Shown here: one piece after another, positions 1 through 7,729 of the stretch
How positions within the stretch are numbered: position 1 is the stretch's first letter
How the letters are laid out: each line of letters begins with the position of its first letter
Origin: Sphingobium estronivorans
GTDB taxonomy: Bacteria; Pseudomonadota; Alphaproteobacteria; Sphingomonadales; Sphingomonadaceae
DNA: 64,000 nucleotides
Reading direction: 5' to 3'
Assembly: GCF_008692605.1 (NCBI RefSeq)
Contig: NZ_LFCT01000002.1
Coordinates: 186,001-250,000, forward strand
Program-made: the position numbers and the translations under genes
The notes under the pieces: model-generated
The model's input: only the letters and a program-made list of their open reading frames with translations
Told to the model about the DNA's origin: nothing
The model's database searches: none

Positions 1-232
1 GATAGCTGGCAGCCAGCGATGCCACGCTGGGCGGCCGGTCGACATAGGCCAGATCGCACTGCCGGCACCGGACCATCGCATGGCTCATATATTCCGGCAC
101 CTTGCGCGAAGCAAAGCTGGAGGCGCTGACCCGGCTGTCGTCGCGCGTGTCGGACAGGAAGGGTTCGGCCTGATCGGGTCCGGCTCCGCAAAGCGGACAG
201 GGGCGTGCCTTGGCGATGGGATCATGCTTCAT
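1..232 (-). CDS. SAM-dependent methyltransferase, N-terminal part (runs off window)
   Basis: Partial gene read on the minus strand from an ATG at 232; 77 codons are visible and the 3' part lies outside the window. The peptide begins MKHDPIAKARPCPLCG and later shows RCRQCDLAYVD, so two CxxC pairs about 45 residues apart form a probable zinc-binding knuckle. This layout (CxxC...CxxC followed by a hydrophobic/aromatic stretch) is common at the N terminus of class I SAM methyltransferases found in sugar and polysaccharide clusters. The SAM-binding Rossmann part is not visible, so the function rests on the N-terminal pattern and on the neighbourhood. It is divergent from the transketolase operon, with about 60 bases between starts, and may methylate a sugar made by it. 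Confidence 0.55.
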   Translation of the reverse strand, partial: MKHDPIAKARPCPLCGAGPDQAEPFLSDTRDDSRVSASSFASRKVPEYMSHAMVRCRQCDLAYVDRPPSVASLAASY

Positions 233-295
233 GGGACTGACGCTAGCCCGCTTTGGTTGAATAAATCTTAACCATATCCAGCGACTTTGCCGCCT

Positions 296-1144
296 ATGAA
301 AGAAGCGCCCTTCGTCGCGGCCGAGCCGCAGGACACGCAACCGCTCGCCCGCCGCATTCGCGGCCAGGCCCTGCGCATGGTCACGCGGGCCAAGGCGTCG
401 CATATCGGATCGGCCCTCTCCATCGCCGACATCGTCGCGGTGCTCTACGGCCGGACGCTGCGCGTTCATCCGGCCGCGCCCGACCATCCGCAACGGGATC
501 GCTTCATCCTGTCCAAGGGCCATGCCTGCGTCGCCGTCTATGCCGCCCTGGCGGAAACCGGCTTCATCGACCCCGCCCTGCTCGACAGCTATGGCAGCGA
601 CGGATCGATGCTGATGGCGCATATCAGCCATAAGGTGCCGGGCGCGGAATTTTCCACCGGGGCGCTGGGCCACGGCCTGCCCTTCGGTACCGGCAAGGCG
701 TTGGCGGCGAAGCGGCGAGGGCAGGACTGGCGCACGATCGTCCTGACCAGCGACGGCGAATGGGGCGAGGGCAGCAATTGGGAAGCGGCGCTGTTCGCGG
801 CGCACCATGGCCTCGACAACCTGGTCTGCATCATCGATTACAACAAGCTGCAAAGCCTGAAGACCGTGGACGAGACGCTGCGGCTCGAACCGCTGCATTC
901 CAAGTTCGAGGCATTCGGATGGGCAGTACGCGAAGTCGACGGCCACGACCATGGCGCGCTGGTCGCCGCGCTGGAGGCTGCGCCCTGGGAACCCGGCAGG
1001 CCGATGATGCTGATCGCCCACACGATCAAGGGCAAGGGCGTCAGCTTCATGGAAAACAGGGTGGAGTGGCATTACCGCAATCCCACCCCCGAACTGCTGG
1101 CACAGGCGCTGACGGAAATCGCGGGGGAGAAGGGCGATGCGTAA
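296..1144 (+). CDS. transketolase, N-terminal (TPP/pyrophosphate-binding) subunit
   Basis: Protein of 282 residues matching the N-terminal half of transketolase. Visible features are the conserved His in ASHIGSALS (about residue 36), SKGH (73-76), GALGHGLP (122-129) and the thiamin-diphosphate motif SDGEWGEG (152-159) with the paired Asn near 183. Transketolases move a two-carbon ketol unit between sugars. The ATG at 296 is preferred over an upstream in-frame TTG at 287. The gene overlaps the following C-terminal subunit gene by 8 bases, so the pair is made as a two-subunit enzyme of about 570 residues, shorter than the single-chain housekeeping enzyme (about 660). Because it leads a nucleotide-sugar operon, a specialised role in glycan sugar synthesis is inferred. 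Confidence 0.88.
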   Translation: MKEAPFVAAEPQDTQPLARRIRGQALRMVTRAKASHIGSALSIADIVAVLYGRTLRVHPAAPDHPQRDRFILSKGHACVAVYAALAETGFIDPALLDSYGSDGSMLMAHISHKVPGAEFSTGALGHGLPFGTGKALAAKRRGQDWRTIVLTSDGEWGEGSNWEAALFAAHHGLDNLVCIIDYNKLQSLKTVDETLRLEPLHSKFEAFGWAVREVDGHDHGALVAALEAAPWEPGRPMMLIAHTIKGKGVSFMENRVEWHYRNPTPELLAQALTEIAGEKGDA

Positions 1145-2000
1145 TGCCTTCATCGAGGAACTGACCGCGCTCGCCGAAAGCCATGACCATATCGCCCTGA
1201 TCGTCGGCGATCTGGGCTATAGCGTGATCGAGGAATTTGCCGATCGTTTCCCCGACCGGTTCGTCAATGCGGGCGTGGCAGAGCAGAATATGACCGGCCT
1301 CGCCGCGGGCATGGCGAGCGAAGGCTATCATGTCTTCACCTATTCCATCGCCAATTTCCCGACCTTCCGCTGCGCCGAGCAGATCCGGAACGATGTCGAC
1401 CATCACCGCCTGCCCGTCACCGTGGTCGCGGTGGGCGGCGGCGTTGCCTATGGCGCGCTGGGCTATTCGCACCATGCCGTGCAGGATTATGCGCTGATGC
1501 GGGCCATGCCCCACATGACGATCGCCGCGCCCGGCGATCCGCTGGAGACGCGCGCCTGCCTGCGCTGGCTGGTCGCCAATCCCGGCCCCTCCTATCTGCG
1601 GCTTGGCAAGGCCGGTGAGCCGCGCTTCCACGACAGCATTCCCGATGTCGCGCCCGGCCGCTGGGTCAAGGTGCGCGATGGAGATGACGATTCGATCCTG
1701 CTGTCCACCGGCGCGGCGCTGGGCGCGGCGATGAGCCGGGCCGAGGGCCGTGCGGTCTGGTCGCTGCCGCTCTGGAGCATGGCGGCGAAGGCGGATCAAC
1801 CCGCGCAGATCGCCCGGCATGAGAGAGTGACGACGCTGGAAGATCATCTCGCCGATGGCGGCTTCGGATCCTGGCTGACCGAATCGGTCGCGGGCACGCC
1901 GGCCGCCGGCCGAATCGAACCGATCGCCCTGTCGGCGGAGATTTGCGACAGGGTTGCGGGCCAATCGACCCTCAATCGCATCGGCGGCCTCACCCTATAA
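1137..2000 (+). CDS. transketolase, C-terminal subunit
   Basis: Protein of 287 residues with the pyrimidine-binding and C-terminal transketolase domains. FVNAGVAEQNMTGLAAG carries the glutamate (about residue 49) that activates the thiamin cofactor. The segment GGGVAYGALGYSHHAVQDYALMR is the usual family signature, and the last third is the transketolase C-terminal domain. Start ATG at 1137 lies inside the end of the upstream subunit gene (8-base overlap), which implies coupled translation and a heteromeric enzyme. It ends 37 bases before the CDP-glucose pathway genes. Family alternatives are the two-subunit pyruvate dehydrogenase E1 and DXS; the N-terminal partner with SKGH and GALGHGLP favours transketolase. 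Confidence 0.88.
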   Translation: MRNAFIEELTALAESHDHIALIVGDLGYSVIEEFADRFPDRFVNAGVAEQNMTGLAAGMASEGYHVFTYSIANFPTFRCAEQIRNDVDHHRLPVTVVAVGGGVAYGALGYSHHAVQDYALMRAMPHMTIAAPGDPLETRACLRWLVANPGPSYLRLGKAGEPRFHDSIPDVAPGRWVKVRDGDDDSILLSTGAALGAAMSRAEGRAVWSLPLWSMAAKADQPAQIARHERVTTLEDHLADGGFGSWLTESVAGTPAAGRIEPIALSAEICDRVAGQSTLNRIGGLTL

Positions 2001-2037
2001 CGCTTTCTTTACCATGCCTGTTCATAGGATATGACCC

Positions 2038-2814
2038 ATGAAAGCGATCATCCTTGCAGGGGGCCTCGGCACCCGCCTCGCCGAAGAAACCTCGGTCCGG
2101 CCCAAGCCCATGGTGGAGATCGGCGGCAAGCCCATTCTGTGGCACATCATGAAGATCTACGCCCATCATGGCGTGACCGAATTCATCGTGTGCCTTGGCT
2201 ACAAGGGCTACATGATCAAGGAATATTTCTTCAACTACGCGCTTCACATGTCTGACGTGACGATCGACCTGCGGCGCGGCACGACCGACGTGCATCGCAA
2301 CGCCTGCGAGGACTGGAAAATCTCCCTGATCGACACCGGCGCGGAAACGATGACCGGCGGCCGTCTGCGGCAGGCGATGCAGTATCTGGGCGAGGATGAG
2401 GATTTCTGCCTCACCTATGGCGACGGCGTCGCCGACCTCGACATCGCCGCCGCCATCGACTTCCACCGCGCCCATGGCCGCAAGGCGACCGTGACCGCGG
2501 TACGCCCCGCCAGCCGCTACGGCCAGCTCGACCTGGACGGCGATCGGGTTGCGGCCTTTGCCGAAAAGCCGGTGGAGGAAGGCGGCTGGATCAACGGCGG
2601 CTTCTTCGTCCTCAACCGCTCCATCGGCCAATATCTGGGCAATTCCGATGGCTGCATCTGGGAACGCGAGCCGCTCGAAGGGTTGGCGTCGGATGGCGAA
2701 TTGCGGTCCTTCTTCCATGACGGCTTCTGGCAGCCGATGGACACGCTGCGCGACCGGCAGATGCTCGAAGGCATGTGGGAACGGCACGAGGCTCCATGGA
2801 AAAGCTGGCACTGA
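2038..2814 (+). CDS. rfbF: glucose-1-phosphate cytidylyltransferase
   Basis: 258-residue nucleotidyltransferase that makes CDP-glucose from glucose 1-phosphate and CTP, the first committed step to CDP-linked 6-deoxyhexoses. The N terminus has the nucleotide-binding loop LAGGLGTRLAEET (residues 6-18) and RPKPMVEIGGKP (21-32). LGYKGYMIKEYF and the later TYGDGVAD are typical of the RfbF/DdhA branch rather than the dTDP- or UDP-glucose enzymes. Length matches the family. The 3' end overlaps the dehydratase gene by about 19 bases, as expected for an operon supplying one pathway. Confidence 0.93.
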   Translation: MKAIILAGGLGTRLAEETSVRPKPMVEIGGKPILWHIMKIYAHHGVTEFIVCLGYKGYMIKEYFFNYALHMSDVTIDLRRGTTDVHRNACEDWKISLIDTGAETMTGGRLRQAMQYLGEDEDFCLTYGDGVADLDIAAAIDFHRAHGRKATVTAVRPASRYGQLDLDGDRVAAFAEKPVEEGGWINGGFFVLNRSIGQYLGNSDGCIWEREPLEGLASDGELRSFFHDGFWQPMDTLRDRQMLEGMWERHEAPWKSWH

Positions 2815-3890
2815 AACGGCACGGCGCGCGCGCCGTCACGCCCGATCCCCTCTTCTGGTCGGGCAGGCGCGTGCTTGTGACCGGCCATAGCGGCTTCAAG
2901 GGAAGCTGGCTGCTGGTGCTGCTGGACCTGTTGGGCGCCCGCGTCACCGGTCTGGCGCTGACGCCGGACACGACACCCGCCATGTTCGATCTGATCGATG
3001 GCCCATCATGCTGCGACCATCATGTCGCGGACATTGGCGACGCCGCCGCCGTCGAAGCGGTCATGGCGGCGGCGGAGCCGGAGATCGTCCTGCACCTTGC
3101 CGCGCAACCGCTGGTGCGCGCGTCCTACGTCGATCCGCTCGCCACCTTCCGCACCAATGTCATGGGCACCGCCCATATTCTGGAGGCGTGCCGCAAGACG
3201 ACTTCGGTCGGCACCATCCTGTCGGTCACCACCGACAAATGCTACGCCAATGACGGCCGGACCGAGGGCTATCGCGAAGACGCCCCGCTGGGCGGTCATG
3301 ACCCCTATTCCAACAGCAAGGCGTGCGCCGAGCTGGTGAGCGCCTGCTGGCGCGACAGCTTTCTGGCGCAGCGGAGCGTGGGCCTGGCCACCGCGCGGGC
3401 GGGCAATGTCATCGGCGGGGGCGACTGGTCGGCCGACCGGCTCGTGCCCGACGCCGTCCGCGCCTTTTCGGAAGGCCGCACGCTCGAAATCCGCAACCCC
3501 GATGCCGTGCGGCCCTGGCAGCACGTGCTGGAACCGCTGACCGGCTATCTGCTGCTCGCGCAGGCCCTCGCCGCCGACCCTGCCCGGTTTGCGCGCGGCT
3601 GGAATTTCGGTCCGGCCGCCGCCGACATGGCGAGCGTGCGCGAGGTCATCGAACGGCTCGCTGGCCATTGGGGCGCAACCCGGCCCTGGACGAAGCAGCC
3701 GGGCGAGCATCCGCACGAAGCGGCGATGCTGACGCTCGATTCCTCGGCCGCTGCCGATGCGCTGGGCTGGCGTCCGCGCCTGTCGCTGGACCGGGCGCTG
3801 GCTCTGACCGCCGACTGGTATCGCGCCGACGACAAGCGCGCCGTCACCCGCGCGCAGGCGGAGGATTTCCTCGCCATGGTGCCGGCATGA
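2796..3890 (+). CDS. rfbG: CDP-glucose 4,6-dehydratase
   Basis: NAD-dependent short-chain dehydrogenase of the extended type, converting CDP-glucose to CDP-4-keto-6-deoxyglucose. From the ATG at 2796 it is 364 residues: TGHSGFKGSW (about 29-38) is the cofactor loop typical of RfbG, TTDKCY (145-150) carries the catalytic Thr/Asp region, and YSNSK (171-175) is the active-site Tyr-Lys pair. An upstream in-frame ATG at 2775 would add seven residues. It overlaps rfbF upstream and the next SDR gene by ATGA. No gene for the 3-dehydrase (RfbH/DdhC) that normally follows is present, so the product may be processed differently here. Confidence 0.93.
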   Translation: MEKLALKRHGARAVTPDPLFWSGRRVLVTGHSGFKGSWLLVLLDLLGARVTGLALTPDTTPAMFDLIDGPSCCDHHVADIGDAAAVEAVMAAAEPEIVLHLAAQPLVRASYVDPLATFRTNVMGTAHILEACRKTTSVGTILSVTTDKCYANDGRTEGYREDAPLGGHDPYSNSKACAELVSACWRDSFLAQRSVGLATARAGNVIGGGDWSADRLVPDAVRAFSEGRTLEIRNPDAVRPWQHVLEPLTGYLLLAQALAADPARFARGWNFGPAAADMASVREVIERLAGHWGATRPWTKQPGEHPHEAAMLTLDSSAAADALGWRPRLSLDRALALTADWYRADDKRAVTRAQAEDFLAMVPA

Positions 3891-4801
3891 GCCGCATTCT
3901 GGTCACCGGCGCGGGCGGCTTCGTCGGGGCCGCCGTCGCCGACCTTGCTGCGCGCGACGGGCATCAGGTCACTGTGCTGGTGCGCAACCCATCGGCGCCG
4001 CGCGTCGTCGCGCTGGCCGGACGGTGCGCCATCGTCAGGGCCGATCTGGCCGACGGACAAGCGGTCCGCGCCGCGCTGATGCAGGCGCGGCCCGACATCA
4101 TCATCCATTCCGCCTGGGAAGGCGTCGGCGGACCCGCCCGCGCGGGCGATGTCCAGCTCGACAATATCCGCACCACCGTCGCCCTGCTCGACGCCGGGAT
4201 CGCCACGGGCGCCGGTCGTTTCGTCGGCATCGGCAGCCAGGCCGAATATGGCCGTCACGACCGCCGCATCGATGAAAGCGCCGCGACCGAACCGTTTCTT
4301 CTCTATGGCGCGGCCAAGCTCTCCGCCTGCCATCTCACGCGCCAGCGGGCGACGGAGGCCGGGATCGGCTTTGCCTGGCTGCGGCTGTTTTCGCCTTATG
4401 GCCCCGGCGACAATCCCAACTGGCTGATCCCGTCAGTCGCTGCCCAGATCTTGGCCGGACAAGCGCCGCGCACCAGCGCCGGTACGCAGAAATGGGACTA
4501 TCTGCACATCGCCGATACCGCACGCGGCGTCATGGCGGCCGCGCTGACCGACAGCGCGCAGGGCGTCTTCAACCTGTCGAGCGGTCGCGCCGTCACCGTG
4601 CGCAGCATCGTCGAACGCATCCGCGACCTCGCCTGCCCGGGCCTGGCGCTGACCTTCGGCCAGCTTCCCTTCGGCCCCAACCAGATCATGCATCTGGAGG
4701 GCGATTGCAGCCGCCTTTCCGCCGCGACCGGCTGGGCGCCGCGCGTCGCCATAGAGGACGGCCTGATCACCGTGGTCGACGCGCTGAGGCAGGCGGCATG
4801 A
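3887..4801 (+). CDS. NAD-dependent epimerase/dehydratase (SDR) acting on a CDP-sugar
   Basis: 304-residue extended SDR. MSRILVTGAGGFVGAAV is the N-terminal dinucleotide-binding loop, GSQAEYG near 116-122 supplies the catalytic Ser, and Y140-GAA-K144 is the YxxxK pair. C-terminal half holds the substrate domain. Its start ATG overlaps the rfbG stop (ATGA) and its stop overlaps gtrA, so it belongs to the CDP-sugar pathway. By position it should reduce or epimerise CDP-4-keto-6-deoxyglucose or a branched derivative; CDP-abequose/tyvelose-type SDRs are the closest known role. Exact product cannot be told from sequence. Confidence 0.85.
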   Translation: MSRILVTGAGGFVGAAVADLAARDGHQVTVLVRNPSAPRVVALAGRCAIVRADLADGQAVRAALMQARPDIIIHSAWEGVGGPARAGDVQLDNIRTTVALLDAGIATGAGRFVGIGSQAEYGRHDRRIDESAATEPFLLYGAAKLSACHLTRQRATEAGIGFAWLRLFSPYGPGDNPNWLIPSVAAQILAGQAPRTSAGTQKWDYLHIADTARGVMAAALTDSAQGVFNLSSGRAVTVRSIVERIRDLACPGLALTFGQLPFGPNQIMHLEGDCSRLSAATGWAPRVAIEDGLITVVDALRQAA

Positions 4802-5184
4802 TCGCGACCGTGCTCGACCGCCGTTTCCTGGGCTTCCTGTTCGCGGGCGGGATCAACACGCTGTTCGGCTACACCGTCTACGGCGCCCAAATCTTGATGG
4901 GCGTGCTTCCCCATGTCGCGGTGATCGTCAGCACCCTGGCGGGCGTGCTGTTCAATTTCCTGACCACCAGCGCGGTCTTCCGCTCGCGCGATCTGCGCCG
5001 GTTGCCGCGTTTCCTCATCGTTTATTCGGCCATGCTGGGCCTCAACATCCTGTTGCTCGATTGCGCCATGCGCGCAGGTCTGGGTCCCTTGCTGGCCCAG
5101 GCGATCATCCTGCCGATCTTCGCGCTTACCTTCTTTGCCATGCGCCGCTTCGTGTTCGCGGCTTCGCCGGAGCAGACATCATGA
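4798..5184 (+). CDS. GtrA-like small membrane protein
   Basis: 128-residue polytopic protein with four hydrophobic segments and the GtrA-family start RRFLGFLFAGGINTLFGYTVY. GtrA proteins are thought to flip undecaprenyl-phosphate-linked sugars across the inner membrane so that a periplasmic transferase can use them. It sits directly before a GtrB-like glycosyltransferase (ATGA overlap), the usual gtrA-gtrB order. Basic residues follow TM2 (RSRDLRRLPR) and cap the C terminus (MRRF). Confidence 0.85.
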   Translation: MIATVLDRRFLGFLFAGGINTLFGYTVYGAQILMGVLPHVAVIVSTLAGVLFNFLTTSAVFRSRDLRRLPRFLIVYSAMLGLNILLLDCAMRAGLGPLLAQAIILPIFALTFFAMRRFVFAASPEQTS

Positions 5185-6188
5185 AGACCATCTCCATCGT
5201 GACGCCCTGTTTCAACGAGGCGGACAATGTCGAGGCGTGCCGTGACGCGGTCGCCGCCCTGTTCGCCCCCGGCGCGCCGCTGGCGGGCTATGGCCGCGAG
5301 CATATCTTCGCCGACAATGACAGCAGCGACGGCACGCAGGACATATTGCGCGGGCTGGCGGCCGCCGACCCGTCGATGAAGGTGATCCTCAACGCCCGCA
5401 ATTACGGCCCCTTCCGTTCCAACTTCAACGCGCTGCGCGCCGCCACCGGCGACGCGGTGGTCGTCTTCCTGCCCGCCGATCTTCAGGACCCGACGGAAAT
5501 GATCCCCGAATTCGTGAAACTGTGGGAAAGCGGGGTGGAGGTCGTCGCGGGTGCGCGCGTCAACCGGCAGGAAAGCCTGACGCTCCGCACCTGCCGGGCG
5601 ATCTTCTACCGCACCGTCCGCAGCCTCAGCGACATCGACATTCCCCTGAATGTCGGGGAATTCCAGTTGCTGGACCGCAAGGTCTGGGAGGCGGTCGTCA
5701 GCCACGACGATCACTATCCCTATATTCGCGGCATCATCGCGTCCGTCGGTTTCCGCCGCGCGATTGTTCCCTATACCTGGGCGGCCCGGCGATCCGGCAT
5801 TTCCAAGAACAACCTGCCGCGCTTGATCGACCAGGCGCTGAACGGCATCTTCAGCTTCACCAACGCGCCCATGCGCCTGTGCACCTTCGCCGGCGTTGCG
5901 ATGGCGGCGCTCTGCATGCTCTATGCGGTGGCGTCCGTCGGCCTCTATGCCCTGCGGCCCGACCTTGCGCCGCGCGGCATGATGACGGTGATCGTCGCGC
6001 TCTTCTTCCTGTCGGGCATTCAACTCGCCTTTCTGGGGATATTGGGCGAATATGTGACCTCGATCCACGCACAGGTGCGCAAGCGTCCGCTGGTGGTCGA
6101 GCGGGAACGCATCAACATGGATGCCGCCGCCGCTGCCGAAAATCCGGTTCATGCCCTCCAGCGGAAACTGGGCGCGGAGGCGGCATGA
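5181..6188 (+). CDS. family 2 glycosyltransferase, GtrB/DPM1-like with C-terminal membrane anchor
   Basis: 335-residue GT-A fold glycosyltransferase. The N terminus MKTISIVTPCFNEADNV, ADNDSSDGT (44-52) and LPADLQDP (97-104) are the nucleotide-sugar-binding motifs of family GT2, DPM1/GtrB/ArnC branch. Two hydrophobic segments near residues 235-255 and 270-295 anchor it in the inner membrane. Such enzymes transfer a sugar from a nucleotide donor to undecaprenyl phosphate. Donor is unknown; operon context suggests the CDP-sugar made upstream, which would be unusual since GtrB proteins normally take UDP- or GDP-sugars. ATG overlaps the gtrA stop. Confidence 0.88.
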   Translation: MKTISIVTPCFNEADNVEACRDAVAALFAPGAPLAGYGREHIFADNDSSDGTQDILRGLAAADPSMKVILNARNYGPFRSNFNALRAATGDAVVVFLPADLQDPTEMIPEFVKLWESGVEVVAGARVNRQESLTLRTCRAIFYRTVRSLSDIDIPLNVGEFQLLDRKVWEAVVSHDDHYPYIRGIIASVGFRRAIVPYTWAARRSGISKNNLPRLIDQALNGIFSFTNAPMRLCTFAGVAMAALCMLYAVASVGLYALRPDLAPRGMMTVIVALFFLSGIQLAFLGILGEYVTSIHAQVRKRPLVVERERINMDAAAAAENPVHALQRKLGAEAA

Positions 6189-7729
6189 CGCGGCATCTGG
6201 CCGCGAAAGAGACGGCGGGAATCCGGTACGCTCCGGCAGCATCCGTTCCGCTCCGTACGCTGACGGCGTCGCTCGTCGCCTTGTTCGCCCTCGACAATGT
6301 GCTGCTGCTGCGCCTTCTGGGCGGCTCGCCGGCCCTGGTGACGGCGCTTGCCCTGATCGTGCCGCCGCTGCTTGCCGGCATCGCCTACCGCTTCATGCCG
6401 GGTGCCTGTCGGATCGGTCTTTCGACCATCCTGTTCTGCCTCGCCGTCGCCGCGATCCTGCTGCTCCTGGGCGGAGAGGGGCGGCTTTTCTTCGCGCCGG
6501 CCGATTGGCAGGTCCGCGATGCCGTGCTCGCCGACATGGGCACCCATCGCTGGCCATTCGATTATTGGCTGGATGGACATTCGCAACTGCTGCGCGCGCC
6601 CGTCGGCATGTACCTGCTGCCCGCGCTGTGGGGCGGGGCCAGCCAAGTCGGTCGCGACTGGACCCTGTTCGCGCACAATTGCCTGTTCCTCGGCCTGCTG
6701 CTGGCCCAGGGTTCCGCGCTGTTCGACACCCGCCGGTCGCGCCTGATCGCCCTGGCCGTCTTCGTGGCGTTCAGCGGTCTCGACGTGGTGGGCAACCTGC
6801 TCGTCCAGTTGACCAATGGCGAGGCCCGTTGGGACCATATCGAGGACTGGGCGGACGGCTATCAATATAGTGCGCATATCACCCAGATCTTCTGGGTGCC
6901 CCAACATGCCATCGCAGGCTGGGCGGTCGCGCTGACCTATTTGCTCTGGCAACGGAAGCTCGCGCCGGTCGGCCTGTTCGCCGCGACCCTGCCGCTGGTG
7001 GCCCTCTGGTCGCCGCTGATCCTGTTCGGCGCGTTGCCCTTCGCCCTTTTCGCGGGCCTGCGCGCGCTTTGGACCAAGGGCTGGAGTTGGCGCGACGTCG
7101 CATTGCCTGCGATCGCAACCTTGGTTGCGATCCCGGCCCTGGCCTATCTGTCCAGCGGAGCGACGGCAATCGGGGGAGGCCTGCGCCCGCCCAAGGCCAT
7201 CGTCTATGTCCTGCTCATGCTGTTCGAGGTGATCCCCTTTCTCCTGCCGCTGCTGCGCGATCCGGACAACAGGGTCGACAAGCCGACCATCCTGATTTCC
7301 GGCGCATGCCTTTTCCTGATGCCCAGCTGGTCCATGGGCATGTTCAACGATTTCCAGACGCGGGCATCCATCATGCCGCTGGCGCTGATGGCCGTGGCGT
7401 TCGGCGACTGGGCCGGGCGGATCGACGACCGGCGCACTCGGCTCTGCTTTCTGACGATCCTCCTGCTGGGGGCAGTGACCGGCGGCATCGGGATCGCCAA
7501 TGCCCTGCGCCTCCCGCCATCCCCCGTGCCCCATTGTTCGGTGGCAGGTGTCTGGGACCGCCAGACCAACCTTTCAGCCCCGCATAATGCCTATTTCGCG
7601 GACCGCGCCGCATTTCCTTTTCCTATCCATCCCGTGGATCATGTGAGCCGCGTCAACCCCGCTACATGCTGGGATCGACCCTGGCCCGCGGCCATCGCAA
7701 CGGCGGAAGCAAGGCAGGCGCGTCCATGA
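6185..7729 (+). CDS. polytopic membrane protein, probable GT-C type glycosyltransferase
   Basis: 514 residues with about ten hydrophobic helices. The first periplasmic loop contains FFAPADWQVRDAVL, an acidic-aromatic loop of the kind GT-C transferases carry after TM1-TM3, but no signature is decisive. A long soluble tail of about 70 residues with two cysteines (HCSVAGVWDR, ATCWDR) follows the last helix. Overlaps of 4 bases at both ends put it in the same operon as the GtrA/GtrB-like pair, where a third membrane protein normally transfers the lipid-linked sugar to its acceptor. Function inferred from context; a polymerase or ligase role is possible. Confidence 0.6.
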   Translation: MTRHLAAKETAGIRYAPAASVPLRTLTASLVALFALDNVLLLRLLGGSPALVTALALIVPPLLAGIAYRFMPGACRIGLSTILFCLAVAAILLLLGGEGRLFFAPADWQVRDAVLADMGTHRWPFDYWLDGHSQLLRAPVGMYLLPALWGGASQVGRDWTLFAHNCLFLGLLLAQGSALFDTRRSRLIALAVFVAFSGLDVVGNLLVQLTNGEARWDHIEDWADGYQYSAHITQIFWVPQHAIAGWAVALTYLLWQRKLAPVGLFAATLPLVALWSPLILFGALPFALFAGLRALWTKGWSWRDVALPAIATLVAIPALAYLSSGATAIGGGLRPPKAIVYVLLMLFEVIPFLLPLLRDPDNRVDKPTILISGACLFLMPSWSMGMFNDFQTRASIMPLALMAVAFGDWAGRIDDRRTRLCFLTILLLGAVTGGIGIANALRLPPSPVPHCSVAGVWDRQTNLSAPHNAYFADRAAFPFPIHPVDHVSRVNPATCWDRPWPAAIATAEARQARP

